Assembly: GCA_031261885.1 (NCBI GenBank)
Contig: JAISIU010000320.1
Span: forward strand, 1 to 13,453
Source: Bifidobacteriaceae bacterium
GTDB taxonomy: Bacteria; Actinomycetota; Actinomycetes; Actinomycetales; WQXJ01
Length of the DNA stretch: 13,453 nt
Reading direction: 5' to 3'
Below, piece after piece: positions 6,736 to 13,453 of this stretch. The notes beneath the pieces are model-generated. The model ran no database searches and was not told the DNA's origin. It saw only the letters and a program-made list of their open reading frames with translations. The translations under genes were made by a program, and so were the position numbers. Numbering within the stretch: the stretch's first letter is position 1; every line of letters begins with the position of its first letter.

Positions 6736-7641
6736 TCACTCCGCGACGCGCGCCACCGTGCCGCCGTGCTCCGCCACGCCGAGCCGGAGCAGACGCCACC
6801 CCTGCGGCACGAGCCGGGCCAGGTCCTCCACGTCGCCGGTCGTGAGGACCAGCACGGACGGCCCGGCCCCCGAGACCATGGCCGGCAGGCCGCGATCCCT
6901 GAGCCCGGTCACGAGCGCGAGCGTGGACGGCATCATGCTGGCCCGGTAGGACTGGTGCAGCCGGTCCTCCGAGGCGTCGAACAGCAGCGCCGGCTCTCTG
7001 GTCAGCGCGTGGACCATGAGCGCGGCCCGGGCGACGTTGAACACGGCGTCGGCGTGCGGCACACGGGCCGGCAGCGCGGTCCGGGCCAGGTTCGTCCCGA
7101 GCTTCTCCGTCGGGACCAGCACGGCCGCCCGGATGGCCGGCTGGACGTCGAACCGGACGCAACGCGGCGTGGCGCCATCGGCCGTCCACGCGATCGTCGC
7201 GCGCCCGAAGACGGCCGGGGCCGCGTTGTCGGGATGCCCCTCGAACTCGTTGGCCAGCTCGAACACGGCCCGGGCGTTCATCGCGGCCGGATCCTCGATC
7301 AGCCCGCGCGCGATCAGCCCACCGGCCACGACCGCCGCCGCCGAGGAGCCGAGCCCGCGGCCGTGCGGGATGCGGTTGCGGCACGTCAGGTGCAGCCCCA
7401 CCTCGGGCGCGCCGACGATGTCGAGCGCCCGCCGGGCGGCCCTCACCACGAGGTGGGTGTCGTCGAGCGGGACGTTGCCCGCGCCCTCCCCGCGCACGAT
7501 GACGCGGGACGGGCCCGGCACGGCCCTCGCCTCGACCTCGTCCCAGAGATCGAACGCCAGCCCGAGCGTGTCGAAGCCCGGTCCCAGGTTGGCGCTCGTG
7601 GCGGGCACGCGCACGCGCACATGGTCCGTCGCCAGCCGCAT
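6736..7641 (-). CDS. thrB: Homoserine kinase
   Basis: Phosphorylates L-homoserine with ATP to O-phosphohomoserine, the step before threonine synthase. The 301-residue protein is a GHMP-family kinase of normal length. The N-terminal VRVRVPATSANLGPGFD (8-24) is the family opening, the phosphate-binding loop IPHGRGLGSSAAAV (91-104) is intact, and the third motif AMVSGAGPSVLVL lies near residue 255. The ATG start has a strong AAGGAGG site about 7 nt upstream, and the gene begins 26 nt after thrC, so it is almost surely co-transcribed with it. The order hom-thrC-thrB is the standard actinobacterial threonine cluster. Confidence 0.97.
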   Translation of the reverse strand: MRLATDHVRVRVPATSANLGPGFDTLGLAFDLWDEVEARAVPGPSRVIVRGEGAGNVPLDDTHLVVRAARRALDIVGAPEVGLHLTCRNRIPHGRGLGSSAAAVVAGGLIARGLIEDPAAMNARAVFELANEFEGHPDNAAPAVFGRATIAWTADGATPRCVRFDVQPAIRAAVLVPTEKLGTNLARTALPARVPHADAVFNVARAALMVHALTREPALLFDASEDRLHQSYRASMMPSTLALVTGLRDRGLPAMVSGAGPSVLVLTTGDVEDLARLVPQGWRLLRLGVAEHGGTVARVAE

Positions 7642-7667
7642 CTCAGCCCTCCTTCGCGCCGATCGGG

Positions 7668-8750
7668 TCAGTTCTCGAGCCCGAGCGTCCGGGCCAGCGA
7701 CACGACGTCGGCGCCGACCTTCTCGAGCTCCACCTCGCTGCCGTCCAGCCGGTGCAGTGCCCAGCCCGGGTCCTTGAGGCCGTGCCCGGTCACCGTGATG
7801 ACGACCGTGGCGCCGGCCGGCACCTCGCCGCGCTCGGCCACCTGGAGCAGACCGGCCACGCCGGCGGCGGAGGCGGGCTCCACGAACGTGCCGGCCTCGG
7901 CGGACAGCAGCCGGTGGGCCGCGAGGATCTGCTCGTCCGTGACGGCCTCGATGCGGCCGCCGGACTCGTCGCGGGCCGCCTCGGCCTTCTTCCACGAGGC
8001 CGGGTTGCCGATGCGGATGGCCGTCGCGATCGTCTCGGGCTCCGTCACGGGGTGGCCCAGCACGATCGGCGCGGCGCCGGCCGCCTGGAAGCCCCACATC
8101 TGGGGCCGCTTCGTGGCCGGGCCGCTGCCGTCGTCCGGGCAGTATTCGCGGTAGCCCTTCCAGTAGGCCGTGATGTTGCCGGCGTTGCCGACGGGCAGGC
8201 AGTGGATGTCCGGGGCGTCGCCGAGCGCGTCGCACACCTCGAACGCGGCCGTCTTCTGGCCCTCGATGCGGAACGGGTTGATCGAGTTGACGAGCTCCAC
8301 GGGGTAGACCTCCGAGAGCTTGCGGGCCGCCACGAGGCAGTCGTCGAAGTTGCCGTCCACCTGCAGCAGCCGGGCGCCGTGGGCCACGGCCTGCGACAGC
8401 TTGCCCATCGCGATCTTGCCGTCCGGGACGAGCACGACGCACGTCATGCCCGCGCGGGCCGCATAGGCGGCCGCCGAGGCGGACGTGTTGCCCGTCGAGG
8501 CGCAGATCACGTGCGTGGCGCCCTTCGCGGCCGCCGCCGAGATCGCGACCGTCATGCCGCGGTCCTTGAACGAGCCGGTCGGGTTCATGCCCTCGGGCTT
8601 CAGGTACACCTGCGCGCCCGTCAGCTCCGAGATGCGGGGCGCGGGCACGAGCGGCGTGCCGCCCTCCCCCATCGTGACGACGGGTCCGCCGGCCGCCAGC
8701 GGCAACCGGTCACGGTACTCGCGGATCACGCCTTGCCAAATGTGCGCCAT
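7668..8750 (-). CDS. thrC: Threonine synthase
   Basis: PLP enzyme converting O-phosphohomoserine to L-threonine. The 360-residue form belongs to the shorter class common in Actinobacteria. Lys62 in NPTGSFKDRGM is the expected PLP Schiff-base lysine, ASTGNTSAS (84-92) is the substrate-binding turn, and LPVGNAGN (185-192) the PLP phosphate loop. I chose the ATG giving MAHIWQGVIREYRDRL because this is where homologues begin, with GAGG 6 nt upstream. A GTG 12 nt earlier (8762), with AAGAAGG before it, would add four residues and cannot be excluded. It follows hom by 81 bp and precedes thrB by 26 bp. Confidence 0.97.
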   Translation of the reverse strand: MAHIWQGVIREYRDRLPLAAGGPVVTMGEGGTPLVPAPRISELTGAQVYLKPEGMNPTGSFKDRGMTVAISAAAAKGATHVICASTGNTSASAAAYAARAGMTCVVLVPDGKIAMGKLSQAVAHGARLLQVDGNFDDCLVAARKLSEVYPVELVNSINPFRIEGQKTAAFEVCDALGDAPDIHCLPVGNAGNITAYWKGYREYCPDDGSGPATKRPQMWGFQAAGAAPIVLGHPVTEPETIATAIRIGNPASWKKAEAARDESGGRIEAVTDEQILAAHRLLSAEAGTFVEPASAAGVAGLLQVAERGEVPAGATVVITVTGHGLKDPGWALHRLDGSEVELEKVGADVVSLARTLGLEN

Positions 8751-8780
8751 CGGACGCCTCACACTGCCCTTCTTGGTTCC

Positions 8781-8795
8781 CGACCGGTCCGGTCG
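8781..8795. promoter_or_regulatory. 15-bp palindrome in the hom-thrC gap
   Basis: A perfect palindrome with one central base, CGACCGG-A-CCGGTCG on the minus strand, lies in the 81 bp between the hom stop and the thrC start, about 30 nt upstream of thrC. It could be a protein operator or, as RNA, a 5-bp hairpin with a 5-nt loop. No U-run follows on the coding strand, so it does not look like a terminator for hom. On the plus strand CTTTG follows, which is also too weak for a terminator call. Confidence 0.4.
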
Positions 8796-8831
8796 CTTTG
8801 TGCTGCCACGGTTCCCGCCGTCATCGGCGGC

Positions 8832-10148
8832 TCACAACCCCTCGACGCGGAACACGGAGGTGACGGCCGCCACCGGGTCGAGCTCGGCGAGCCGGCTCAC
8901 CGTGGTCCTGAGCGCGTCGTCGGTCGCGACGTGCGTGATGATGACGAGGTCCGCGAGGCCGTCGCCGGCCGTGGCCGGGTCGAGCGACCGCTGCCTGACC
9001 TCGTTGATCGAGATGCCCTGCTCGGCGAACAGGCGCGCGACGCCGGCCAGCACGCCGGGCCGGTCCGCCACCTTCAGCCGCAGCTGGTAGCGCGTGGTGG
9101 CGCGGCCGACGCCGAGGGCGGGCAGCGCCGCGTACTTCGACTCCCCCGGGCCGGGGTGGCCCGAGACGCGGCCGCGGGCCGCCGCGACGATGTCGCCGAC
9201 CACGGCGCTCGACGTGGGCCGCCCGCCGGCCCCCGGGCCGTAGAACATGAGCTGGCCGGCGGCCTCCGCCTCGACGAAGACCGCGTTGTAGGCCTCGCGG
9301 ACCGAGGCCAGCGGGTGGGCGGCCGGGACGAGCGCCGGGTGGACGCGCGCGATGACGCCCGAGTCGGCCCCGCCCGCCTCGCGGACGCGTTCGATGACGG
9401 CGAGCGGCTTGACGACGTAGCCGCCGGCGCGGGCCGTGGCGATGTCCTCGGGGGTCACGCCCGTGATGCCCTCGCGGTAGACGTCGCCGATCCCGACGCG
9501 CGTGTGGAAGCCGATCGACGCGAGGATCGCGGCCTTGCTGGCCGCGTCAAAGCCCTCGACGTCCGCCGTCGGGTCCGCCTCGGCGTAGCCGAGCTCCTGG
9601 GCGCGGCGCACGGCTTCCCCGTACGGCAGGCCGTCGCGGGTCATGTGGTCGAGGACGTAGTTCGTGGTGCCGTTCACGATGCCGAGCACGCGCGTCACGG
9701 TGTCGCCGGCGAGCGATTCGCGCATCGCGCGGACGATCGGGATGGCGCCGGCGACGGCCGCCTCGTAATAGAGGTCGACGCCGGCCTTGTCGGCCGCCTC
9801 GTAGAGCGTGGGGCCGTCCTGGGCGAGCAGCGCCTTGTTCGCGGTCACGACGGCCGCGCCGTGGCCGATGGCGTCGAGGATCAGCTCGCGCGCCGGGTCG
9901 ATGCCGCCCATGAGCTCGACGACGATGTCCGCGCCGGGGATCAGGGAGGCGGGGTCGGTGGTGACGGGCACGCCGCGGAAGTCGCGGCCGGCCGGGTGGC
10001 GGACCGCCACGCCCGTCAGTTCGAGGTTGGCGCCGCAGCGCAGCGCGAGGTCGTCGGCTTCGACGGCCAGCAGGCGGCCGACCTCGGAACCGACCACGCC
10101 GTACCCGAGCAGGGCGACCCTCAACGTGGGGAGTCCGGGAACGCTCAC
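8832..10148 (-). CDS. hom: Homoserine dehydrogenase with C-terminal ACT domain
   Basis: Reduces L-aspartate-4-semialdehyde to L-homoserine with NAD(P)H, the entry to threonine (and methionine) synthesis. 438 residues, typical of the monofunctional actinobacterial enzyme. The Rossmann motif LLGYGVVGSEV (13-23) opens the protein, followed by VELMGG, TANKALLAQDG and the family signature VNGTTNYVLDHM. The C-terminal part from about residue 355 (LRLKVADRPGVLAGVARLF and on) is an ACT domain, as in enzymes fed back by threonine. The start is a GTG with AAGGAG 9 nt upstream; the frame is open further upstream but only into non-coding leader. It is preceded by a 196-bp structured gap after lysA, so it may have its own promoter. 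Confidence 0.97.
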   Translation of the reverse strand: MSVPGLPTLRVALLGYGVVGSEVGRLLAVEADDLALRCGANLELTGVAVRHPAGRDFRGVPVTTDPASLIPGADIVVELMGGIDPARELILDAIGHGAAVVTANKALLAQDGPTLYEAADKAGVDLYYEAAVAGAIPIVRAMRESLAGDTVTRVLGIVNGTTNYVLDHMTRDGLPYGEAVRRAQELGYAEADPTADVEGFDAASKAAILASIGFHTRVGIGDVYREGITGVTPEDIATARAGGYVVKPLAVIERVREAGGADSGVIARVHPALVPAAHPLASVREAYNAVFVEAEAAGQLMFYGPGAGGRPTSSAVVGDIVAAARGRVSGHPGPGESKYAALPALGVGRATTRYQLRLKVADRPGVLAGVARLFAEQGISINEVRQRSLDPATAGDGLADLVIITHVATDDALRTTVSRLAELDPVAAVTSVFRVEGL

Positions 10149-10185
10149 GTGAACTTTCTCCTTAATGCTTGTCGTCGAGTCCCCC

Positions 10186-10229
10186 GGGACCGGGTCGGGC
10201 CGGGCGGGCCGCCAGATCGCTCTGGGGCC
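10186..10229. promoter_or_regulatory. hom leader: G-quadruplex motif and tetraloop hairpin
   Basis: Two structures sit side by side about 40-80 nt upstream of hom. On the plus (template) strand five G3 runs occur within 23 nt (10186-10188, 10192-10194, 10197-10199, 10202-10204, 10206-10208), a textbook quadruplex motif; the mRNA there is C-rich. Next to it, the minus-strand RNA can fold CCAGA-GCGA-TCTGG (10212-10225), extended by GGCC/GGCC with one bulge to 10207-10229. GCGA is a GNRA tetraloop. These may be control elements for hom or chance in GC-rich DNA. I do not match them to a known riboswitch. Confidence 0.35.
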
Positions 10230-10291
10230 GGCCGGTGGGAGGCCGATGCCGATGGGCGGCGCGGTCCGCGATGCTGCGGGTGGCACCGGGG

Positions 10292-10312
10292 AAAACCCTA
10301 CTCAGTTGAGGG
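10292..10312 (-). terminator. Weak intrinsic terminator candidate after lysA
   Basis: About 32 nt past the lysA stop the minus strand reads CCCT-CAACTGAGT-AGGG followed by TTTT and then CCCC. The loop can also pair as CTC-AACT-GAG. The stem is short and the U-run only four long, so termination would be partial at best. It is placed where a terminator between lysA and hom would be expected. Confidence 0.35.
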
Positions 10313-10344
10313 CTTTCGCGCCGCCGGCGGACCGGCCGGGAGCC

Positions 10345-11772
10345 TTAGTCGCAGTCGAGGCGGGCCAGGTCCTCCTCGGTCTCGCGGCGCACCATCGTGT
10401 GGAGCTCGCCGGCCTCGACGGAGACGACGGGCGGGCGCGGCACCTCGTTGTAGTTCGAGGACAGGGCCCGGCAGTAGGCGCCCGTCACGGGGACCGCGAG
10501 AATGTCGCCGCGGCCGATGTCGGCCGGCAGGTATTCGTCCTTGACGACGATGTCGCCCGATTCGCAGTGCTTGCCGACCACGCGGGACAGCACGGGCGCG
10601 GCGTCCGAGCGGCGCGAGGCGAGCGTGGCCGACTAGTCGGCCGAGTACAGGGCGCCGCGGACGTTGTCGCTCATGCCGCCGTCGACGGAGACGTACAGCC
10701 TCGTGAAACCGCCGTCCAGCGTCACCTTCTTCGTGACACCGACCGTGTACAGCGTGAGGCCGGCCGGGCCGGCGATGGCGCGGCCCGGTTCGATCGAGAC
10801 GCGCGGCGGCGTCAGCCCGAGGTCGGCGCAGTCCCGCGCCACGGCCCCGGCCAGCTGGTTCGCGACCTGCTCGGGGGTCAGTGGGTCGTGGCCCGTGGTG
10901 TAGGCGACGCCGAAGCCGCCGCCCAGGCCGAGTTCGCGGCACTCGTAGCCGAGTTCGTCCTTGACGCGGGCGTGGAGCACGAGCGAGCGGCGGATCGACT
11001 CGGCGAACCCGGCCGAGTCGAAGATCTGCGAGCCGATGTGGGAGTGCAGGCCCACGAGCTCCAACCGGGGATCGGCCAGCACGCGCCGGACCGCCTCGAA
11101 GGCCGAGCCGTCTTGAAGCGAGACGCCGAACTTCTGGTCCTCGTGCGAGGTCGCGATGTATTCGTGCGTGTGGGCCTCGACACCGACCCGGACACGGATC
11201 ATGACGGGCGCGACGACGCCGAGCTCCCCGGCGATGCCCGCGACCTGACCGATCTCCTGAAGGGAATCGATGACCAGGTGCCCAACCCCGGCCGAGAGCG
11301 CGCGCCGCACCTCGTCATCGGACTTGTTGTTGCCGTGGAAAGCGATCCGGGAGGCCGGCATCCCGCCATCGAGCGCGATGCCGAGCTCCCCGCCCGTGCA
11401 CACGTCCAGGCCGAGCCCGAGCGAGGCGACCCAACGCGCCACGCCGCGCGTCAGGAACGCCTTGCCCGCGTAGTAGACGTCCGCGCCGCCCAGGTGGGAC
11501 GGGCCGTCCGGCGCGAAGGCCCGAGCCATCTCATCCCTGAACCCCTGGGCGCGGGCCAGGAAGTCCGCCTTGTCGATGACGTAGGCCGGCGTGCCGACGC
11601 GGCGCGCGATCTCGGTGACGGGCAGGCCGCCCACGGTGAGCACGCCGTCGGCGTCCTTGTGGGCCGTGGCCGGCCACAGGACCTGGAGCAGCGCGTTGAC
11701 GTCCTTCGGCACGAGCAGCCAGGCCGGGGCCTCGCCCTGGCCGTGGACCGCGCCCGCCTCGTGGGTGCGCAT
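10345..11772 (-). pseudogene. lysA: Diaminopimelate decarboxylase LysA, interrupted by an in-frame TAG
   Basis: LysA decarboxylates meso-2,6-diaminopimelate to L-lysine with PLP. The frame runs 379 codons from ATG (11772; GGAGAGG 8 nt upstream), meets TAG at 10633-10635, then continues in the same frame for 95 clear LysA codons to TAA at 10345. Together they give about 475 residues, normal for Actinobacteria. Before the stop: PLP lysine K104 (VYYAGKAF), HSHIGSQI (243-250), GLGGGFG (282-288) and EPGRAIAGP (328-336). After it: VVGKHCESGDIVV with the active-site Cys, GAYCRALSSNYN and VRRETEEDL. The first product alone would lack those active-site residues. The stop stands where homologues have Tyr (ALYGA-x-Y), one base from TAC or TAT. 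Downstream coding is intact, so the change is recent, an error, or tolerated by readthrough. The start lies just after the argS stop. Confidence 0.88.
10627..10642. repeat. Perfect 16-bp palindrome centred on the lysA stop
   Basis: GGCCGACTAGTCGGCC is its own reverse complement. The in-frame TAG of lysA lies at its centre (10633-10635). With the expected Tyr codon TAC the arms GGCCGA/TCGGCC would still pair, but the centre would be CTAC. The substitution that makes the stop is therefore also the one that completes the palindrome. It contains CTAG, a tetramer often scarce in bacterial DNA. Confidence 0.9.
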
Positions 11773-11774
11773 GG

Positions 11775-13439
11775 TCACATCCTCTCCGGCGCCGTGACGC
11801 CGAGCAGGTCGAGCCCGTTGGCGAGGACCTGGCGGGCCGCGTCGTTGAGCCACAGGCGCGTGCGGTGCAGGTCCTGAACCGGGTCGCCGGCCAGCGGGAC
11901 CACGCGGCAGGCGTCGTACCACTTGTGGTAGGCGCCGGCCAGTTCCTCCAGGTAGCGGGCCACGCGGTGCGGTTCGCGCAGCTGGGCGGCCTGGCGCACG
12001 ATGCGCGGGTAGGTCGCGAGCGCGCCGAGGAGGTCCGCCTCGCGCGGGTCGGTCAGGAGGGCCGGGTCGAAGCCGCCCGTCCGCTCGACGCCGGCCGCCT
12101 GGGCCTTGCGCGCCACGTTCGCGGTGCGGGCGTGGGCGTACTGGACGTAGAAGACGGGGTTCTCGTTCGTGTGCTTGGCCAACAGGTCGAGGTCGATGGA
12201 CAGCGTCTGGTCGATCGAGGAGCGGGCCAGCGCGTAGCGGGCCGCGTCGACGCCGACGGCGTCCACGAGGTCCTCGATGGTCACGACCGTGCCGGCGCGC
12301 TTGGACATGCGGACCGGTTTGCCGCCCCTGAGCAGGGAGACGAGCTGGCCGATCAGCACCTCGACGCTGTCCGGGTCGATGCCGAGCGCGGCCGCGGCCG
12401 CCTTGAGGCGGGCGATGTAGCCGTGGTGGTCGGCGCCGAGCAGGTAGACCAGGTGCGTGGCGCCGCGCGAGACCTTGTCCCTGAGGTAGGCGATGTCGCC
12501 CGCGATGTAGGCGGCGTCGCCGTCTGATTTGATGACGACGCGGTCCTTGTCGTCCCCGTAGGCCGTGGACTTGAGCCACCAGGCCCCGTCCTTCTCGTAC
12601 AGGTTGCCGGAGGCGCGGAGGTCGTCGAGCGCTTTCGTGACGGCGCCGGAGGCGTGGAGGGACTGTTCGTGGAAGTAGACGTCGAAGTCGACGCCGAACT
12701 CGTGGAGCGAGTCCTTGATCTCCTGGAACATGTGGGCCGTGCCGCGTTCCCGGAACACCTCTTGGGCCTGGTCCCGGGGCAGTTTCAGCGTGTCCGGGCC
12801 GGCCTCTTCGAGGACCTTGGCGGCGATCTCCTTGATGTACTGGCCGCCGTAGCCGTTCTCCGGCGTCGGCTCGCCGAGGGCCGCGGCCAGCAGCGATTCG
12901 GCGAAGTGGTCGATCTGTGAGCCGTGGTCGTTGAAGTAGTACTCGCGCGTCACCCGCGCGCCGTTGGCCTCCAGCACGCGCGACAGGGCGTCGCCGACGG
13001 CGGCCCAGCGGGTGCCGCCCAGGTGGATGGGGCCGGTCGGGTTGGCCGAGACGAACTCGACGTTGAACCACTGGCCCTTGAGGTCCTCGTTGCGGCCGAA
13101 CCCGTGGCCCTGCTCGACGATGGTGCGGGCCAGTTCTCCGGCCGCGGCGGCGTCCAGTGTGATGTTGAGGAAGCCCGGGCCGGCCACCTCCGCGCCCTTG
13201 ACGCCGTCCAGGCCGCCGAGCGCGGCCGCGATCAGCTCCGCGAGCTGCCGCGGGTTGGTGCCGGCTTTCTTCGCGAGTTGGAGCGCGATGTTCGTGGACC
13301 AGTCCCCGTGTTTCGGATCCTTGGGGCGTTCCAGGTGGATCGGGTCGGGGATCTGGGCGGGGTCGAGCTGGATCCGACCGTCAGCGACCGCGCCGCTCAG
13401 GGCGGCGCCGATGGCGGCGGCCAAGTCTAAAGGAGTCAC
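11775..13439 (-). CDS. argS: Arginyl-tRNA synthetase
   Basis: Class I synthetase that charges tRNA-Arg in the cytoplasm. 554 residues, the usual bacterial length. The ATP-binding signature is in FVSANPTGPIHLGGTRWAA (129-147), with HLGG (139-142) in place of HIGH, common in ArgS. The second signature is RMSKRAGT (377-384). The N-terminal additional domain precedes them, the DALR-type anticodon-binding domain follows, and the protein ends with an Ala/Leu-rich helix and VTAPERM. I take the GTG at 13439 as start because MTPLDLAAAIGAAL fits the family N-terminus; only 14 bases lie upstream in the window, with no clear ribosome binding site seen. Its TGA ends two bases before the lysA ATG, so the two are co-transcribed, as in M. 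tuberculosis. Confidence 0.97.
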   Translation of the reverse strand: MTPLDLAAAIGAALSGAVADGRIQLDPAQIPDPIHLERPKDPKHGDWSTNIALQLAKKAGTNPRQLAELIAAALGGLDGVKGAEVAGPGFLNITLDAAAAGELARTIVEQGHGFGRNEDLKGQWFNVEFVSANPTGPIHLGGTRWAAVGDALSRVLEANGARVTREYYFNDHGSQIDHFAESLLAAALGEPTPENGYGGQYIKEIAAKVLEEAGPDTLKLPRDQAQEVFRERGTAHMFQEIKDSLHEFGVDFDVYFHEQSLHASGAVTKALDDLRASGNLYEKDGAWWLKSTAYGDDKDRVVIKSDGDAAYIAGDIAYLRDKVSRGATHLVYLLGADHHGYIARLKAAAAALGIDPDSVEVLIGQLVSLLRGGKPVRMSKRAGTVVTIEDLVDAVGVDAARYALARSSIDQTLSIDLDLLAKHTNENPVFYVQYAHARTANVARKAQAAGVERTGGFDPALLTDPREADLLGALATYPRIVRQAAQLREPHRVARYLEELAGAYHKWYDACRVVPLAGDPVQDLHRTRLWLNDAARQVLANGLDLLGVTAPERM

Positions 13440-13453
13440 CGCGACATGCTACC

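Noticed and set aside
10278..10288. GGGTGGCACCG on the plus strand, close to the T-box antiterminator core (GGGTGG-N-ACCGCG), in the lysA-hom gap.
   Set aside because: It is on the strand opposite to all genes here, would read into antisense lysA, and no specifier stem or terminator is evident. Likely chance.
7752..10544. Very long open frame on the plus strand (930 codons) and several others of 300-570 codons.
   Set aside because: They lie antisense to thrC/hom and other well-recognised genes, are rich in Arg, Gly, His and Asp as expected of high-GC shadows, and show no family motif.
10633..10635. TAG in lysA as a pyrrolysine or other recoded codon.
   Set aside because: LysA is not a known recoded protein, the codon replaces an ordinary Tyr, RF1 is intact in the window, rpmE uses TAG as its stop, and I see no readthrough motif.
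10633..13071. Open frame on the minus strand that joins 433 codons upstream of lysA to the lysA frame.
   Set aside because: The upstream part is the argS region read in a wrong frame. The LysA start at 11772 has its own ribosome binding site, so there is no fusion protein.
1..13453. A hidden new system such as a defence island, mobile element or biosynthetic cluster.
   Set aside because: All eleven genes fit a conserved actinobacterial housekeeping order with short gaps; no unassigned gene, transposase, integrase or repeat array remains.

Overview
The window is a stretch of actinobacterial chromosome. It has very high GC, GC-rich third positions, GTG starts in six of eleven genes, and a gene order that I recall from Mycobacterium tuberculosis (argS-lysA-hom-thrC-thrB-rho-rpmE-prfA-prmC-threonylcarbamoyl-AMP synthase-wecA). 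I cannot place it below phylum with confidence. Every gene I can support is on the minus strand, so transcription runs from right to left. The large open frames on the plus strand are shadows.

Right part (13439 down to 6736): argS (arginyl-tRNA synthetase) is followed directly by lysA, which is interrupted by an in-frame TAG. Then comes the threonine branch of the aspartate family: hom, thrC, thrB. Together these take aspartate-semialdehyde to threonine, while lysA would make lysine from meso-diaminopimelate. The gaps after lysA (196 bp) and after hom (81 bp) hold hairpins or palindromes that could be regulatory.

Middle part (6533 down to 4281): rho, with the long hydrophilic N-terminal insertion usual for the phylum, then rpmE (zinc-type ribosomal protein L31). 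Between rpmE and prfA lies a 13-bp perfect inverted repeat around a 61-nt spacer that itself folds, followed by a short U-run. This is the strongest RNA structure in the window.

Left part (4112 down to 1): prfA (release factor 1), prmC (the methyltransferase that modifies the GGQ glutamine of release factors, here with an unusual Pro/Ala-rich tail of about 112 residues), a TsaC/YrdC-type threonylcarbamoyl-AMP synthase, and the start of a WecA-type polyprenyl-phosphate sugar-1-phosphate transferase that runs off the left edge.

No mobile element, CRISPR array, tRNA, rRNA or defence system was found. The window is mostly housekeeping. The points worth a second look are the amber codon in lysA inside a perfect 16-bp palindrome, the rpmE-prfA hairpin, the PrmC tail, and a Ser-to-Gly change in the bicyclomycin pocket region of Rho.
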